DNA from: Secundilactobacillus silagei JCM 19001
GTDB taxonomy: Bacteria; Bacillota; Bacilli; Lactobacillales; Lactobacillaceae
Assembly: GCF_002217945.1 (NCBI RefSeq)
Contig: NZ_BCMG01000003.1
Coordinates: 62,001 to 126,000, forward strand
Direction of reading: 5' to 3'
Length of the DNA: 64,000 bases
Below, in pieces: positions 34,709 through 44,412 of the stretch. How positions within the stretch are numbered: position 1 is the stretch's first letter; every line of letters begins with the position of its first letter. The notes beneath the pieces were generated by a model. That model saw nothing but the letters and a program-made list of their open reading frames with translations, made no database searches and had not been told where the DNA came from. The translations under genes were made by a program, and so were the position numbers.

Positions 34709-36442
34709 ATGATAAAAATTGCCAAGGGTCGTGTCTCCTATCTAGCCGTTCTCGGCGCGATTATATTCATGACCATCCAAGTTATCGCTAACCTGAACCT
34801 GCCTAGTCTAACCTCTGATATCGTGAACAACGGGGTTGCTACGGGGAATATCAGCTATATCTGGAAAGTTGGTATGAAAATGATAGCGTTTTCACTATTG
34901 AGTATCTTCGCCGCCATCTGTAACGTTTACCTGGCTTCGACGACGTCACAAAAATGGGGTCAAAATCTCCGTAGTGATATCTATCGCAAGGTCATGAACT
35001 TGTCGACTGACGAGTACGATCAAATTGAAACGTCATCATTAATTACCCGAACTACTAACGATGTGGTCCAAATTCAAAACGTCGCCATCATGATGTTGCG
35101 GATGATGATCATGGCGCCCATTATGCTGATTGGGGCCAGTTTCCTAGCCTACAGCAAAAATCACACCTTAACCTTGGTTTTCCTAGTGGCACTGCCACTA
35201 TTAGTGATCTTCATGGGAATCGTGCTGAAATTTGCCGTACCGATGTTTCAAGCGATGCAAACTAAGACCGACCGCATTAACCGGATCTTCCGTGAAGGGC
35301 TGACCGGTGTCCGGGTCATTCGGGCGTTTCGTCAAGATCAGTTTGAACAGAATCGCTTTGAAGACGCCAACGTGGATTACACCCAAAACGCCATTAACGT
35401 TAACACCTTGTTAGCACTGGCACTCCCTATTATGACGTTAATCATGAGCGGGACTAACGTGGCCATTATCTTATTTGGGGCGCATTTAATTGGTAATCAG
35501 GCCATGCAAGTGGGTAATTTAATTGCCTTCATGACGTACGCCATGCAAATTCTGATGAGCTTTATGATGCTCTCTATGGTTTTGATCTTTATTCCACGGG
35601 CCCAAGCATCCGCTAAACGAATTCAGCAGGTTTTCGACTTACGTTCGACCATGAAGGTTGCTGATAAGCCTCAGGCATTGACTGCTGAGACCACTCACAG
35701 TCTGGAATTCGACCACGTTTCTTACCGCTATCACAATGCTGAAAAGCCCGCTCTAACCGACGTTGATTTCAGTGCCAAGAGCGGTCAAACGGTAGCCATC
35801 ATTGGCGGGACCGGTTCTGGTAAATCAACCTTGATCAACTTGATTCCCCGTTTTTATGACTTGGAAAAAGGCCAGATCAAGATTGACGGCATCGATATTA
35901 CCCAACTGGCTCCGGAAAAATTACGGGATGCGGTTTCTCTAGTCCCACAAAAGGCCACCCTATTTACTGGCACGTTACGGGAAAACATGAAGTACGGGAA
36001 ATCCGACGCGACCGATGATGAAATCTGGCACGCCCTAGAAATTGCCCGGGCGCGTCAATTCGTTGAAGATGATCCTGACGGCCTTGATATGTATGTCGAA
36101 CAAGGCGGCGGTAACTTCTCTGGCGGTCAACGGCAACGGCTCGCAATTGCTCGAGCGCTGGTCAAACAAGCTGCCATTTACGTCTTTGATGACTCCTTCT
36201 CCGCTTTGGACTTTAAGACCGATGCTGACCTACGTGCGGAACTGCGGCAAGATGCCCACATTCAAAAGAGTATCACCGTCATCGTGGCACAACGAATTGC
36301 CACTGTGGCCGATGCCGATTTGATCTTGGTTCTGGATAACGGTCAATTGGTCGGTAAAGGAACCCACGATGAACTTAGAAAGACCAATAAGATCTATCAA
36401 GAAATTATCAAGTCACAGATCAGAAAGGGGGCTGATGAATAA
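34709..36442 (+). CDS. ABC multidrug exporter subunit A (LmrC/EfrA-like)
   Basis: 577 residues from ATG at 34709, with AAAGGAG upstream. Six membrane helices (1-310), then an ATPase domain: Walker A GGTGSGKST (near 370), signature SGGQRQRLAIARAL, Walker B YVFDDSFSALD. The catalytic Glu after Walker B is replaced by Asp (DDS), as in the degenerate-site subunit of heterodimeric exporters. It forms a heterodimer with the next gene, whose start overlaps this stop by one base (TAATG). Expected role: efflux of hydrophobic drugs or bile-like compounds. Confidence 0.92.
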   Translation: MIKIAKGRVSYLAVLGAIIFMTIQVIANLNLPSLTSDIVNNGVATGNISYIWKVGMKMIAFSLLSIFAAICNVYLASTTSQKWGQNLRSDIYRKVMNLSTDEYDQIETSSLITRTTNDVVQIQNVAIMMLRMMIMAPIMLIGASFLAYSKNHTLTLVFLVALPLLVIFMGIVLKFAVPMFQAMQTKTDRINRIFREGLTGVRVIRAFRQDQFEQNRFEDANVDYTQNAINVNTLLALALPIMTLIMSGTNVAIILFGAHLIGNQAMQVGNLIAFMTYAMQILMSFMMLSMVLIFIPRAQASAKRIQQVFDLRSTMKVADKPQALTAETTHSLEFDHVSYRYHNAEKPALTDVDFSAKSGQTVAIIGGTGSGKSTLINLIPRFYDLEKGQIKIDGIDITQLAPEKLRDAVSLVPQKATLFTGTLRENMKYGKSDATDDEIWHALEIARARQFVEDDPDGLDMYVEQGGGNFSGGQRQRLAIARALVKQAAIYVFDDSFSALDFKTDADLRAELRQDAHIQKSITVIVAQRIATVADADLILVLDNGQLVGKGTHDELRKTNKIYQEIIKSQIRKGADE

Positions 36443-38334
36443 TGGCTGATTCTAAGTCTAAAACAACCACTCGCCCTACCCATATCGGTGGCCCCGGTCG
36501 TGGACCTGGTCATGGTCACGGCCTCGTTGAAAAGCCGAAAAATTTCTGGAAAACGACTCGCCGGTTGATGAGTTATATGTCTGACCGGATCGTTGGGTTG
36601 ATTCTGGTGCTGATTTTCGCAATCACCAGTGTTGTCTTTCAAATTCGGACACCAAAAATCTTGGGTCAAGCAACGACCGAAATTTTTAAGGGTGTCATGA
36701 AGGGCCAGTCGCAGCAAAAAGCCGGCTTCAACATTGCGCATCTCCCCATCAACTACGCTAAGATCATCCACATTATTATCATTGTTGGTCTCATGTACCT
36801 CGCCTCAGCCGTCTTCAGCTTTCTGCAGCAATGGATCATGACGCGGATCTCACAACAGACGGTCTACAAGCTGCGGAAAAACATGAAACAAAAGATGCGG
36901 GTCGTCCCGATTCGCTATTACGACACGCACAGTAACGGGGACATTATGAGTCGTGCCGTAAACGATATGGATAACATTGCCAACACCTTGCAGCAAAGTT
37001 TAACGCAGGCTGTGACGTCAACCGTGACCTTTATCGGAACGTTATGGATGATGCTGACCATCAGCTGGAAATTAACGCTGATCGCGCTGATCACCATTCC
37101 GCTTAGTTTAATCATCGTTGGTATCGTCGCACCGAAATCGCAGAAATTCTTTGCTACGCAGCAAAAGAGTCTGGGCTTGATGAACGATCAAGTCGAGGAA
37201 AACTATGCTGGTCAACAGGTTTTGAAGAGTTTTAATAAGGAAAAGGACACGATTGAATCCTTCGAGAAACAAAATAAAGTCTATTATCAATCTGCTTGGA
37301 AAGCCCAATTTATTTCTGGTATTGTCATGCCATTAATGATGTTTCTGAACAACATCGGCTACGTTTTCGTTGCGGTAATTGGTGGTATTTCAGTCGCTAA
37401 CGGAAATATTACCCTTGGTAACGTACAGGCCTTCCTGCAATACACCAACCAGTTCTCACAACCGATTTCACAGCTGGCTAACCTGATGAACACGATTCAG
37501 TCCACCATGGCGTCCGCTGAACGGGTCTTCGAAGTCTTAGACGAAGCTAACATGAAGGACACGTCAAACAACACGCCCGTTAAGCAAACGAATAATTTAC
37601 TGGAAATGGAACACGTGAAGTTTGGTTATGAAGACGAAGCGCTGCTGATGAAAGACTATAATCTGACTGTCAAACCAGGCCAGCAAGTTGCTATCGTTGG
37701 GCCAACTGGTGCTGGTAAAACAACGATCATCAATCTGCTGGAACGCTTTTACGATGTTAACGGTGGCGCCATCTTGTTAAATGGCCAAGATACCCGCAAC
37801 ATGGATCGTGAAAAATTACGTTCGCATTTCGCCATGGTACTTCAGGATAGTTGGCTATTTACGGGTACCATTTTCGACAACATCAAGTACGGTAAAGAAA
37901 ATGCCACTAAGGAACAAATTCTCGATGCAGCCAAGGCAGCTCACGTGGATGAATTTGTTCAGAAATTACCTGATGGCTATCAGACCGTTTTAAACGAGGA
38001 TGCCTCTAACATTTCTCAAGGGCAGCGACAATTAGTCACGATTGCTAGAGCTTTCGTTGCTGATCCCGAGATCTTGATTCTCGATGAAGCAACTAGTTCC
38101 GTTGATACCCGGACTGAAGTTCAAATCCAGCACGCCATGGGTCGGCTGCTTAAAGGTCGGACAAGCTTCGTAGTCGCTCACCGGCTATCAACAATTCAAA
38201 ATGCTGATAACATTATCGTTATGAACCACGGGGCAATCGTCGAAACTGGGACCCATGAAGGCCTGCTCAAGAAGGGCGGCTTCTATGCCGATTTGTATAA
38301 CAGTCAATTTACTTCAGGCATCTCATTTAGTTAG
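36442..38334 (+). CDS. ABC multidrug exporter subunit B (LmrD/EfrB-like)
   Basis: 630 residues with an N-terminal extension rich in Gly, Pro and His (IGGPGRGPGHGHG, about 14-26), six membrane helices, and an ATPase domain. Walker A is GPTGAGKTT and Walker B ILILDEATSSVD has the normal catalytic Glu. The signature is altered to NISQGQRQL, so this subunit provides the poor signature opposite subunit A's nucleotide site. That division (one active, one degenerate ATP site) is typical of the LmrCD family. Confidence 0.92.
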   Translation: MADSKSKTTTRPTHIGGPGRGPGHGHGLVEKPKNFWKTTRRLMSYMSDRIVGLILVLIFAITSVVFQIRTPKILGQATTEIFKGVMKGQSQQKAGFNIAHLPINYAKIIHIIIIVGLMYLASAVFSFLQQWIMTRISQQTVYKLRKNMKQKMRVVPIRYYDTHSNGDIMSRAVNDMDNIANTLQQSLTQAVTSTVTFIGTLWMMLTISWKLTLIALITIPLSLIIVGIVAPKSQKFFATQQKSLGLMNDQVEENYAGQQVLKSFNKEKDTIESFEKQNKVYYQSAWKAQFISGIVMPLMMFLNNIGYVFVAVIGGISVANGNITLGNVQAFLQYTNQFSQPISQLANLMNTIQSTMASAERVFEVLDEANMKDTSNNTPVKQTNNLLEMEHVKFGYEDEALLMKDYNLTVKPGQQVAIVGPTGAGKTTIINLLERFYDVNGGAILLNGQDTRNMDREKLRSHFAMVLQDSWLFTGTIFDNIKYGKENATKEQILDAAKAAHVDEFVQKLPDGYQTVLNEDASNISQGQRQLVTIARAFVADPEILILDEATSSVDTRTEVQIQHAMGRLLKGRTSFVVAHRLSTIQNADNIIVMNHGAIVETGTHEGLLKKGGFYADLYNSQFTSGISFS

Positions 38335-38345
38335 GAGGACGTATG

Positions 38346-39305
38346 ATGAAAAAATTTAAGTTAATTTTATCAGCAGCCGCCCTACTTAGCTTGGTGCTTG
38401 CAGGATGCGGTAAGCCATCATTAACGGTGGCGCATCAGCATTACAACCCAAGTGGCATGACGGCGGTGGTCAAGGGCCACAGCAATCAAAAGACCGTTCA
38501 CTATCAGATCAACAACGGGTCACAAAAATCGCAGTCAGTTACTGGCGGTGGCTATGCCATCACCTTGCCGGCTAAGCCCTATAAACAGGTAATCAAGCTC
38601 AGTGCAGGTGGCCAGCACGCTTCAACTGAAATCGCTAAAAGTCCTGCCATCATGAGTTACAATAAGTTCAAAACCACTTATAACCAGGCGTTGACGGCAA
38701 CCGCCCTCTCCAAAAAAGATCAGGCAACTGCCATGCAGTTACAAAAACAGGGTGCTCAGCTTAAGCAGCAGGAAGTGCAGCTAAAGGCGAAAACTAAGGC
38801 TGCTCAAGCTAAGCTAAAAGCTGGCGATATGTCAGCTCAATCAACATTAGCCACCGTTGCTAAACAAGGCGCTCAACTGCAGGCTAGTGGTGCTAAATTG
38901 AAGCAAACACAGGCCACATTGGCTCCTGCGCTGGCGAAAGCGAAAAAGCAAGTTGCGGGTAAAACCATCACGGCTAAAGCGCACACGGGTGTCTATAATC
39001 TAAAAACCACCCCGACGGCCACCGTCCGCGGTAACGTTGACGACAAACAGCTCATTGGTGCAACGCTAATGGTTCCCACATCTTCTTTGAAGTCCAAGAA
39101 GGCAGCTAGAACATTTATGACTGAACTAGCCGTCTTAACTGGTAGTACGGGTGCTAACACCAAAGCTGTTTTAAAGGGTTTTGCAAACAAGGCGAATAAG
39201 AAGAACAGCCAGCAAACGACTACCAGTACCATTCATTCTAAGGGAATCGATTTTAACCTTGGTTATTCTACATCAACGCTGTATATTTACGTCACCCACC
39301 ATTAA
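38346..39305 (+). CDS. Lipoprotein co-transcribed with the ABC exporter
   Basis: 319 residues. Lipobox LVLAGC near residue 20. A beta-rich N-terminal domain (about 25-100) precedes a Gln/Lys/Ala-rich predicted coiled coil (about 125-200; repeated QGAQLK and LKQ units), then a C-terminal domain of about 110 residues (VYNLKTTPTATVRGNVDDKQLIG to the end). AGGAGG lies seven bases before ATG at 38346; ATG at 38343 is also possible. Eleven bases after the exporter, so it is in the same operon. Not a typical ABC partner; an external adaptor or wall spacer is a guess. Family not recognised. Confidence 0.75.
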   Translation: MKKFKLILSAAALLSLVLAGCGKPSLTVAHQHYNPSGMTAVVKGHSNQKTVHYQINNGSQKSQSVTGGGYAITLPAKPYKQVIKLSAGGQHASTEIAKSPAIMSYNKFKTTYNQALTATALSKKDQATAMQLQKQGAQLKQQEVQLKAKTKAAQAKLKAGDMSAQSTLATVAKQGAQLQASGAKLKQTQATLAPALAKAKKQVAGKTITAKAHTGVYNLKTTPTATVRGNVDDKQLIGATLMVPTSSLKSKKAARTFMTELAVLTGSTGANTKAVLKGFANKANKKNSQQTTTSTIHSKGIDFNLGYSTSTLYIYVTHH

Positions 39306-39325
39306 TTGAATCAAGTGAAATTACT

Positions 39326-39368
39326 AAAAATGGCATCATTCCGGAAATATCGGAATGATGCCATTTTT
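39326..39368. terminator. Bidirectional terminator
   Basis: AAAAATGGCATCATTCCG pairs with CGGAATGATGCCATTTTT, between the lipoprotein and adhesin genes. Confidence 0.93.
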
Positions 39369-39423
39369 TAAATCCTGTTAAGTTGATTATCAAATCAACT
39401 GACAACTAATTCTAATTCATAAC

Positions 39424-42400
39424 TTACTTATCTTCTTCGTGCTTCTTACCCTTAGCAAGGCCAAACAAACTCAAGATACTCATTAGACCCAGACCAAGCA
39501 TTGCCCAAACGCTCGTACTTTGTTCATTGGTTTGTGGTAATTTGGCTGTCTGTGCATTAGCTGCATTAGCCTGACTTGATCCCGTTACGTTACCCGTTTC
39601 AACACCGGTAACATCACCCAATTGCTGAGCATGGTTAGTCGTTGCGTTGGCATACGCACTTGAAACAGAAGTACCACGATTTGCTGAGGTTACGACCCGG
39701 CCATTCTTAGTCGGAACCACACGATTATTATCCGTTGTGGTCGTCGTTGTGTCAGTATCAGTCGTGGTACCCGTTGGATTAGTCCCAGGTACCGTCGTGT
39801 TATTGTCAGTGGTGGTCGTCGTTGTATCATTATCATCACCGGTTGGAGTGGTTACTGGTGTTGTCGGCGTAGTGGTATCGTTATCCGTTGTTTGCGTTGT
39901 GGTATCAGTTCCACCTGGTTGGGTGTTATCCGTGTAAACGTGGATACCGGGGCCTGGAACACCTGGCTGCGTGTAGTCGTAGTAGTCATTAGTGGTTACA
40001 GATGGGGCATCGTCTGGAACCTGAGTTCTAGATTGGATACCGTCACCGGGTTCACCTGTTGCTGACGGTGCATTCGTTGGTACTTGCGTTCTAGCAGCGT
40101 AGTAATAAAATGTGTCATTTACTGGCGTCCCAAGTGCAGTAATAACATTAGCATCAAGATCTGTTAGTGGTGTCAGCGTAATCCCTTTAACTGTATCAAA
40201 TTGCGGGGTGTAGGTAGTCGTACTATTAATCGTACCATCAGTCGTATTAACCGTTATTGGTTGAACGGGAATGTCTGCGAAATCGTTCTGTGGTGTTGCT
40301 GTGTATTTTCCAGTAACATCATCTTTATCAACATTCCAAATCACTTTTTGAGTGATCGTTTTAGGTAGATTACTGTCATCAATACCACCGATACCATTAT
40401 TTGACGCAACTTTGAAGTGAATATCACGCGTACCCACTACAATCGACGCAGTGTGCTTGTGGGTCAAATGAACCACAAGGTTGTCACTACCATCTTCGGT
40501 TAACGTGGTTGTCATTTTTGAGCCATCTGTAGTTGGCGCAACTGGTAGATAACCATCCGGTACTGCTACGGTATATGTTACGTTATCGCCAACAAAGCCA
40601 TTAATTGTAACAGGTGAATTTAGTATTTGACCTTGGCCATTATCATCGTCAACATAATCCACATCAGCAGTTGCTTTTTGATAATAAACGACATCAACTG
40701 AAGCAAGAGATGCAAAGGTACCAGCTTGATCAGTCGTAATTTCTGGGGTTTGCCCAAACTTAATTAATGAAGTAGTTGGGTTCCTATTTTGATCAATATC
40801 TTTATTATACAGATTTGCAACTGCATCACCGGCTTTAGTACCGCCTAGACCAGCAGCTAAAACATACAGTATTGATGGTTGGCTACCATCGGTATAAGTG
40901 GTGATTTCTGCAAATGTATTACCCTGTTTATCTATGATATAGGTTGCTTTTTTAACACCTTTATTGCCAGTCATAGCGTAGTTAAAGGTAATCTGTGCTA
41001 ATTGATCTGTTGGATAACCATCAACCGCTACATTAACACCCGATTCAGTTTTAGCTTCACCGAGTTGCACATTTTGTTGTGGCGCAAGCTGATTACCAGC
41101 TGTGTCTTCGACGTTGACCGGTATGTTCAACGGCGTAATTGTCACTGTACCAAAATTAGCAATCTTGTTGTCAAACAAGTAATCAGGATTAAGCATTGCT
41201 AACTTAGCGATGCCCTGTTTTGATAAGGTTACGTTGTATTGACCAACCGCTGTTCCTACTGCCGTGGAGTCTATATCACGAGAAGCAGTTGTAATCGTAT
41301 ACGTACCGTCAGGATTCTTCGCCCAAGTTTCTGGTACCGCATAACCAGCTGGTACTGATACAGTATAGCTACTTGGCGTCGTATTGTTCCAAGTCTGCGC
41401 TTGATTCTGAACTTGAACTTGGTTAGCTGCTATAGCAGTATCAATCACGTGTTTATACTTAACAGTGTATGTTTGACCTTCAGCCACTTTTTCAGTTCCA
41501 TCTAACTTCTGAGAGGTAGCTTTAAACGTCTGGTCTGTCACAAGACTGCTAGGATCTAGAACATATTGAGTTACCCCATTGCCATCTTTTATGGTCGTTG
41601 GGACAACTGATAATGCATTGTAACCATCACCAACTTGACCTTGAATAGTAACAGGGTTGGCAACTTGATTACCATTAACATCTGTCAAATTATACGTATC
41701 CTTCACTGGAATATGAACAATGGTAAATTTTCCGCCCCACAAATGAGCGTAAGGATTGGTAGCGGTATTAGCATAGGAATCCTTTAAGGTAACAGCATTG
41801 GTTAAACCTAAAGTAGTAGCAACTTGATCATTGTTTGTATAATCACCACCATAATTCAATTTATAGGATCCTTGAGTAAAGGTTGGCGTATCGGTAGCAT
41901 ACAAAATGGCGTTATCGTTAGCATCAGGCTGGTTGCCCCAATGACCATTAGTGACATTGGTAACGTCAGGATCAATCATTACCGAAATATTGTAGGCACC
42001 CTGATAATGCGTATAATCTACTGATCCGAATTGAACTGCAAAGGCTTGGCGACCCTTATAGTTGTTTAATTGAGTGACTTTAAAGTCTGTATAAACTAGG
42101 CCATTAGTAACTGCTTGCTCTAATTGCGGCTGAACTTGATTGACGATAGCCGTCACTGGATCATCAGCTTTAGTATAGAGAGTCGTTGTCTTACCATCTA
42201 CCGAGTTCGAAGTAGCAGTCGCAATTGTAAGGCCGGCAGGTACAATGACAATATTAGTAAAGTTATTTTGTTTTTCAGAGGTAGTACCAAAGAAACTTAA
42301 TGACATATCAAACCCAGCACCATTACTGAAAACTGGATTAGCATTATTGTCTCCTTGTTTATTGTCTATTTCATTTAGACCCGCTAGACCACCACCAAAA

Positions 42401-44067
42401 TTAGATAAATCACGGGCTGGTAAATTAGTGTCATTAGTTACAAATATCTTTCCAGGCTGAATATTAGTAACAGCTAATTGTTTATCAGGATTGGCCGTAT
42501 TTAAATTATTCAGTGCCGTTGTCGTTAAGTTAACGGTATAAGTACCAATCTTAGTATTATCCACAGCACTGGTATCAAAGTAGCTCATTGGAACGTTGTA
42601 GATTTCACTGTCTTGAGCAATATTGTTATAGTTAACGGTCCAATCAGTGGGTACCGTTTCAGTTCTAGAAACACCCACCGTCAACGTTGTTGGTAATGTA
42701 GCATTGGGTGCGATTCCAGCAACACCAATATTTAACTTAGTATTATCCTGTATCTGAAAGCCACCGGAAGTGACCTTGTCAGCAGTAATATCGTAATTGG
42801 CATTAAGTGCATTTAATTTTTGCAAACCGGCATTAGAAAGCGTCACTTGATAGTCGCCGGCTGTTTGACTGGTAATAGCAGCATCTAAATCACCAGAAGC
42901 GACATTGACTTTGTAAGTGCCATCTGCATTTCTAGTCCAATCAGTAGGTGCTACTATTCCAGCATCTAATTGAACGTTATAGCTCGTTGGATCGGTTGTA
43001 GCATCATTATCATATGGTTTGGCTGCTGCTAAAATCGCCACTGTGCCAGTTGGTACTGGTGCTTTAGTAATGGTTAATTTCCCAGCGGTCACATCAGCTG
43101 CACTGACCGTCAAATTCTTCTGCTGGTTAGCTGCAACTGCGTTTAATTTTTGTAAGCCAGTTTCACTTAAAGTAATGTCATATGAGCCCACGTTTTGACT
43201 GACCTGACTGAGATTCAAATCAGTTGGATCAACTAAGTATTGATTGATGGTATCTGTTACATACCAGCCTTGAGGCGCCGTTAAATTATCTGAAAGTTCA
43301 ACTGCGTAGTTGGCTGGTGTATCAGCATTACCATCATAAGTTTTAGTCGTATTTTGAACGGTGACATGTGTTGCTTCTACTGGTGCCGGTTCTTCTGTAC
43401 CAGAAGTTGCGACAACGGCTTGCGGCTTACCAGTTGCTTGGTAGACCTTGGCAGCAGCTGCCTTAGCTTGGTCGATCGTACTTTCGTTATCAACGTTACC
43501 TAAATCAGTCGTTTGAACATCATTAGTTACAGCTGCATGAGTTGCATCTGTTTTCGGTGCTGCCGCTGTATTATCAGTAGTTGGCGTCACGCCTGTATTC
43601 GTTGGTGTTGCATTTACATTTGCTGTTTTAGTTGAAGCATTATTAGTTGTATTCGTATCTTTATTTACATTAGTATTAGTTTCTGTGTTTACGTTTGCGT
43701 TTGCGGTACTGGCATCCACAGCTGGATCAGTAGTAGCTGTATCCGTTGCCGGCTGCCCATTCGTATCCGCTTTCATACCAGCTTGATTAGCGTCACTTGT
43801 TTGTGCGTTGCTATCAGCCGTATTCGTTGCTGGTAAACTAGTCTGAGCAGCAGGTACAGTTGCTTGTTGACTCGTTGGTGTCGCGTCCGTAACAGCTGCA
43901 TGAACATCTTGTTGATCACCTAACGCGATCCCTGCACCTAAAGAAATCGTCATCAAACCGGCAAATAGCCAAATTCGACCGACTTTATACATTTTAAAAT
44001 GTTCTTTAAGCTGTGATGAATCTTCCAGTACTCTACGACGCTTTTGTTGCATAGTTTGCTTTTTCAT
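39424..44067 (-). CDS. LPQTN-anchored surface adhesin with MBG and MucBP-like domains
   Basis: 1547 residues from ATG at 44067, with GGGGG upstream; the frame is open to 44112. KxYKxGKxW-type signal (KMYKVGRIW near 25-33) cleaved after DVHA. Then a Thr/Asn/Ala-rich stalk (to about 210), three MBG-type repeats (about 225-545, each with GxYxVxLSxxGLQKLNA), an unrecognised domain (about 545-790), a MucBP-like unit (DTYNLTDVNGNQVANPVTIQ), a fourth MBG repeat, and another MucBP unit (ATADVDYVDDDNGQGQ). A Thr/Asp-rich wall-spanning region, sorting signal LPQTNE, hydrophobic helix and basic tail close it. A mucus- or matrix-binding role is likely. No sortase gene is near. Confidence 0.9.
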   Translation of the reverse strand: MKKQTMQQKRRRVLEDSSQLKEHFKMYKVGRIWLFAGLMTISLGAGIALGDQQDVHAAVTDATPTSQQATVPAAQTSLPATNTADSNAQTSDANQAGMKADTNGQPATDTATTDPAVDASTANANVNTETNTNVNKDTNTTNNASTKTANVNATPTNTGVTPTTDNTAAAPKTDATHAAVTNDVQTTDLGNVDNESTIDQAKAAAAKVYQATGKPQAVVATSGTEEPAPVEATHVTVQNTTKTYDGNADTPANYAVELSDNLTAPQGWYVTDTINQYLVDPTDLNLSQVSQNVGSYDITLSETGLQKLNAVAANQQKNLTVSAADVTAGKLTITKAPVPTGTVAILAAAKPYDNDATTDPTSYNVQLDAGIVAPTDWTRNADGTYKVNVASGDLDAAITSQTAGDYQVTLSNAGLQKLNALNANYDITADKVTSGGFQIQDNTKLNIGVAGIAPNATLPTTLTVGVSRTETVPTDWTVNYNNIAQDSEIYNVPMSYFDTSAVDNTKIGTYTVNLTTTALNNLNTANPDKQLAVTNIQPGKIFVTNDTNLPARDLSNFGGGLAGLNEIDNKQGDNNANPVFSNGAGFDMSLSFFGTTSEKQNNFTNIVIVPAGLTIATATSNSVDGKTTTLYTKADDPVTAIVNQVQPQLEQAVTNGLVYTDFKVTQLNNYKGRQAFAVQFGSVDYTHYQGAYNISVMIDPDVTNVTNGHWGNQPDANDNAILYATDTPTFTQGSYKLNYGGDYTNNDQVATTLGLTNAVTLKDSYANTATNPYAHLWGGKFTIVHIPVKDTYNLTDVNGNQVANPVTIQGQVGDGYNALSVVPTTIKDGNGVTQYVLDPSSLVTDQTFKATSQKLDGTEKVAEGQTYTVKYKHVIDTAIAANQVQVQNQAQTWNNTTPSSYTVSVPAGYAVPETWAKNPDGTYTITTASRDIDSTAVGTAVGQYNVTLSKQGIAKLAMLNPDYLFDNKIANFGTVTITPLNIPVNVEDTAGNQLAPQQNVQLGEAKTESGVNVAVDGYPTDQLAQITFNYAMTGNKGVKKATYIIDKQGNTFAEITTYTDGSQPSILYVLAAGLGGTKAGDAVANLYNKDIDQNRNPTTSLIKFGQTPEITTDQAGTFASLASVDVVYYQKATADVDYVDDDNGQGQILNSPVTINGFVGDNVTYTVAVPDGYLPVAPTTDGSKMTTTLTEDGSDNLVVHLTHKHTASIVVGTRDIHFKVASNNGIGGIDDSNLPKTITQKVIWNVDKDDVTGKYTATPQNDFADIPVQPITVNTTDGTINSTTTYTPQFDTVKGITLTPLTDLDANVITALGTPVNDTFYYYAARTQVPTNAPSATGEPGDGIQSRTQVPDDAPSVTTNDYYDYTQPGVPGPGIHVYTDNTQPGGTDTTTQTTDNDTTTPTTPVTTPTGDDNDTTTTTTDNNTTVPGTNPTGTTTDTDTTTTTTDNNRVVPTKNGRVVTSANRGTSVSSAYANATTNHAQQLGDVTGVETGNVTGSSQANAANAQTAKLPQTNEQSTSVWAMLGLGLMSILSLFGLAKGKKHEEDK
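39718..39912 (-). repeat. Thr/Asp-coding imperfect tandem repeats
   Basis: Short imperfect repeats coding runs such as DNDTTTPTTP and DTDTTTTTTDNN, the wall-spanning region of the adhesin. Slippage-prone, so length may differ between strains. Confidence 0.75.
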
Positions 44068-44412
44068 TTTACTCAAATCCCCCTGAATTGCCTGACTGCC
44101 GCATCTCTCCATAAGACACGTCCATTAAATACTGGCTTCTAATCTCCAAATTATTAGTCCAATATTGTTTTCTCCTAAGCACCTTTATTCTAGCAGGTTT
44201 TGCGCAAATTACTAGACATTAGGCACAAATAACCTTTAATTTTAAAATGGAAGTGTTAAAATATATTTGTTATACAACCCTTTAATATACAAGTGAAAAG
44301 TGTGGGGTTGTTTTAATTAGCGATTAAATAAAATAATGAAACTATAAAAAGCGAAGGTGAATTTCTCAAACCGAGAATTCACCTTCGCTTTATGATTTTT
44401 TAAATTAGTTGT
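44068..44412 (-). other. Upstream region of the adhesin gene
   Basis: 345 bases. Holds a possible -10 TAGAAT (complement of 44187-44192), a perfect palindrome TTTGCGCAAA at 44199-44208 just upstream of it, a weak hairpin ACAACCC/GGGTTGT (44274-44311), and the terminator at 44346-44392. No gene seen. Confidence 0.45.
44346..44392 (-). terminator. Terminator of the rlmA-type gene
   Basis: Stem GCGAAGGTGAATTTCTC / GAGAATTCACCTTCGC with T-rich flank on the minus strand. Confidence 0.88.

Noticed and set aside
34709-38334. Bacteriocin exporter
   Set aside because: No C39 peptidase domain and no small double-glycine peptide gene nearby; motifs fit a drug exporter.
39647-39937. Val/Ser-rich plus-strand frame
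   Set aside because: Reverse complement of the Thr/Asp repeat region of the adhesin; an artefact of the repeats.
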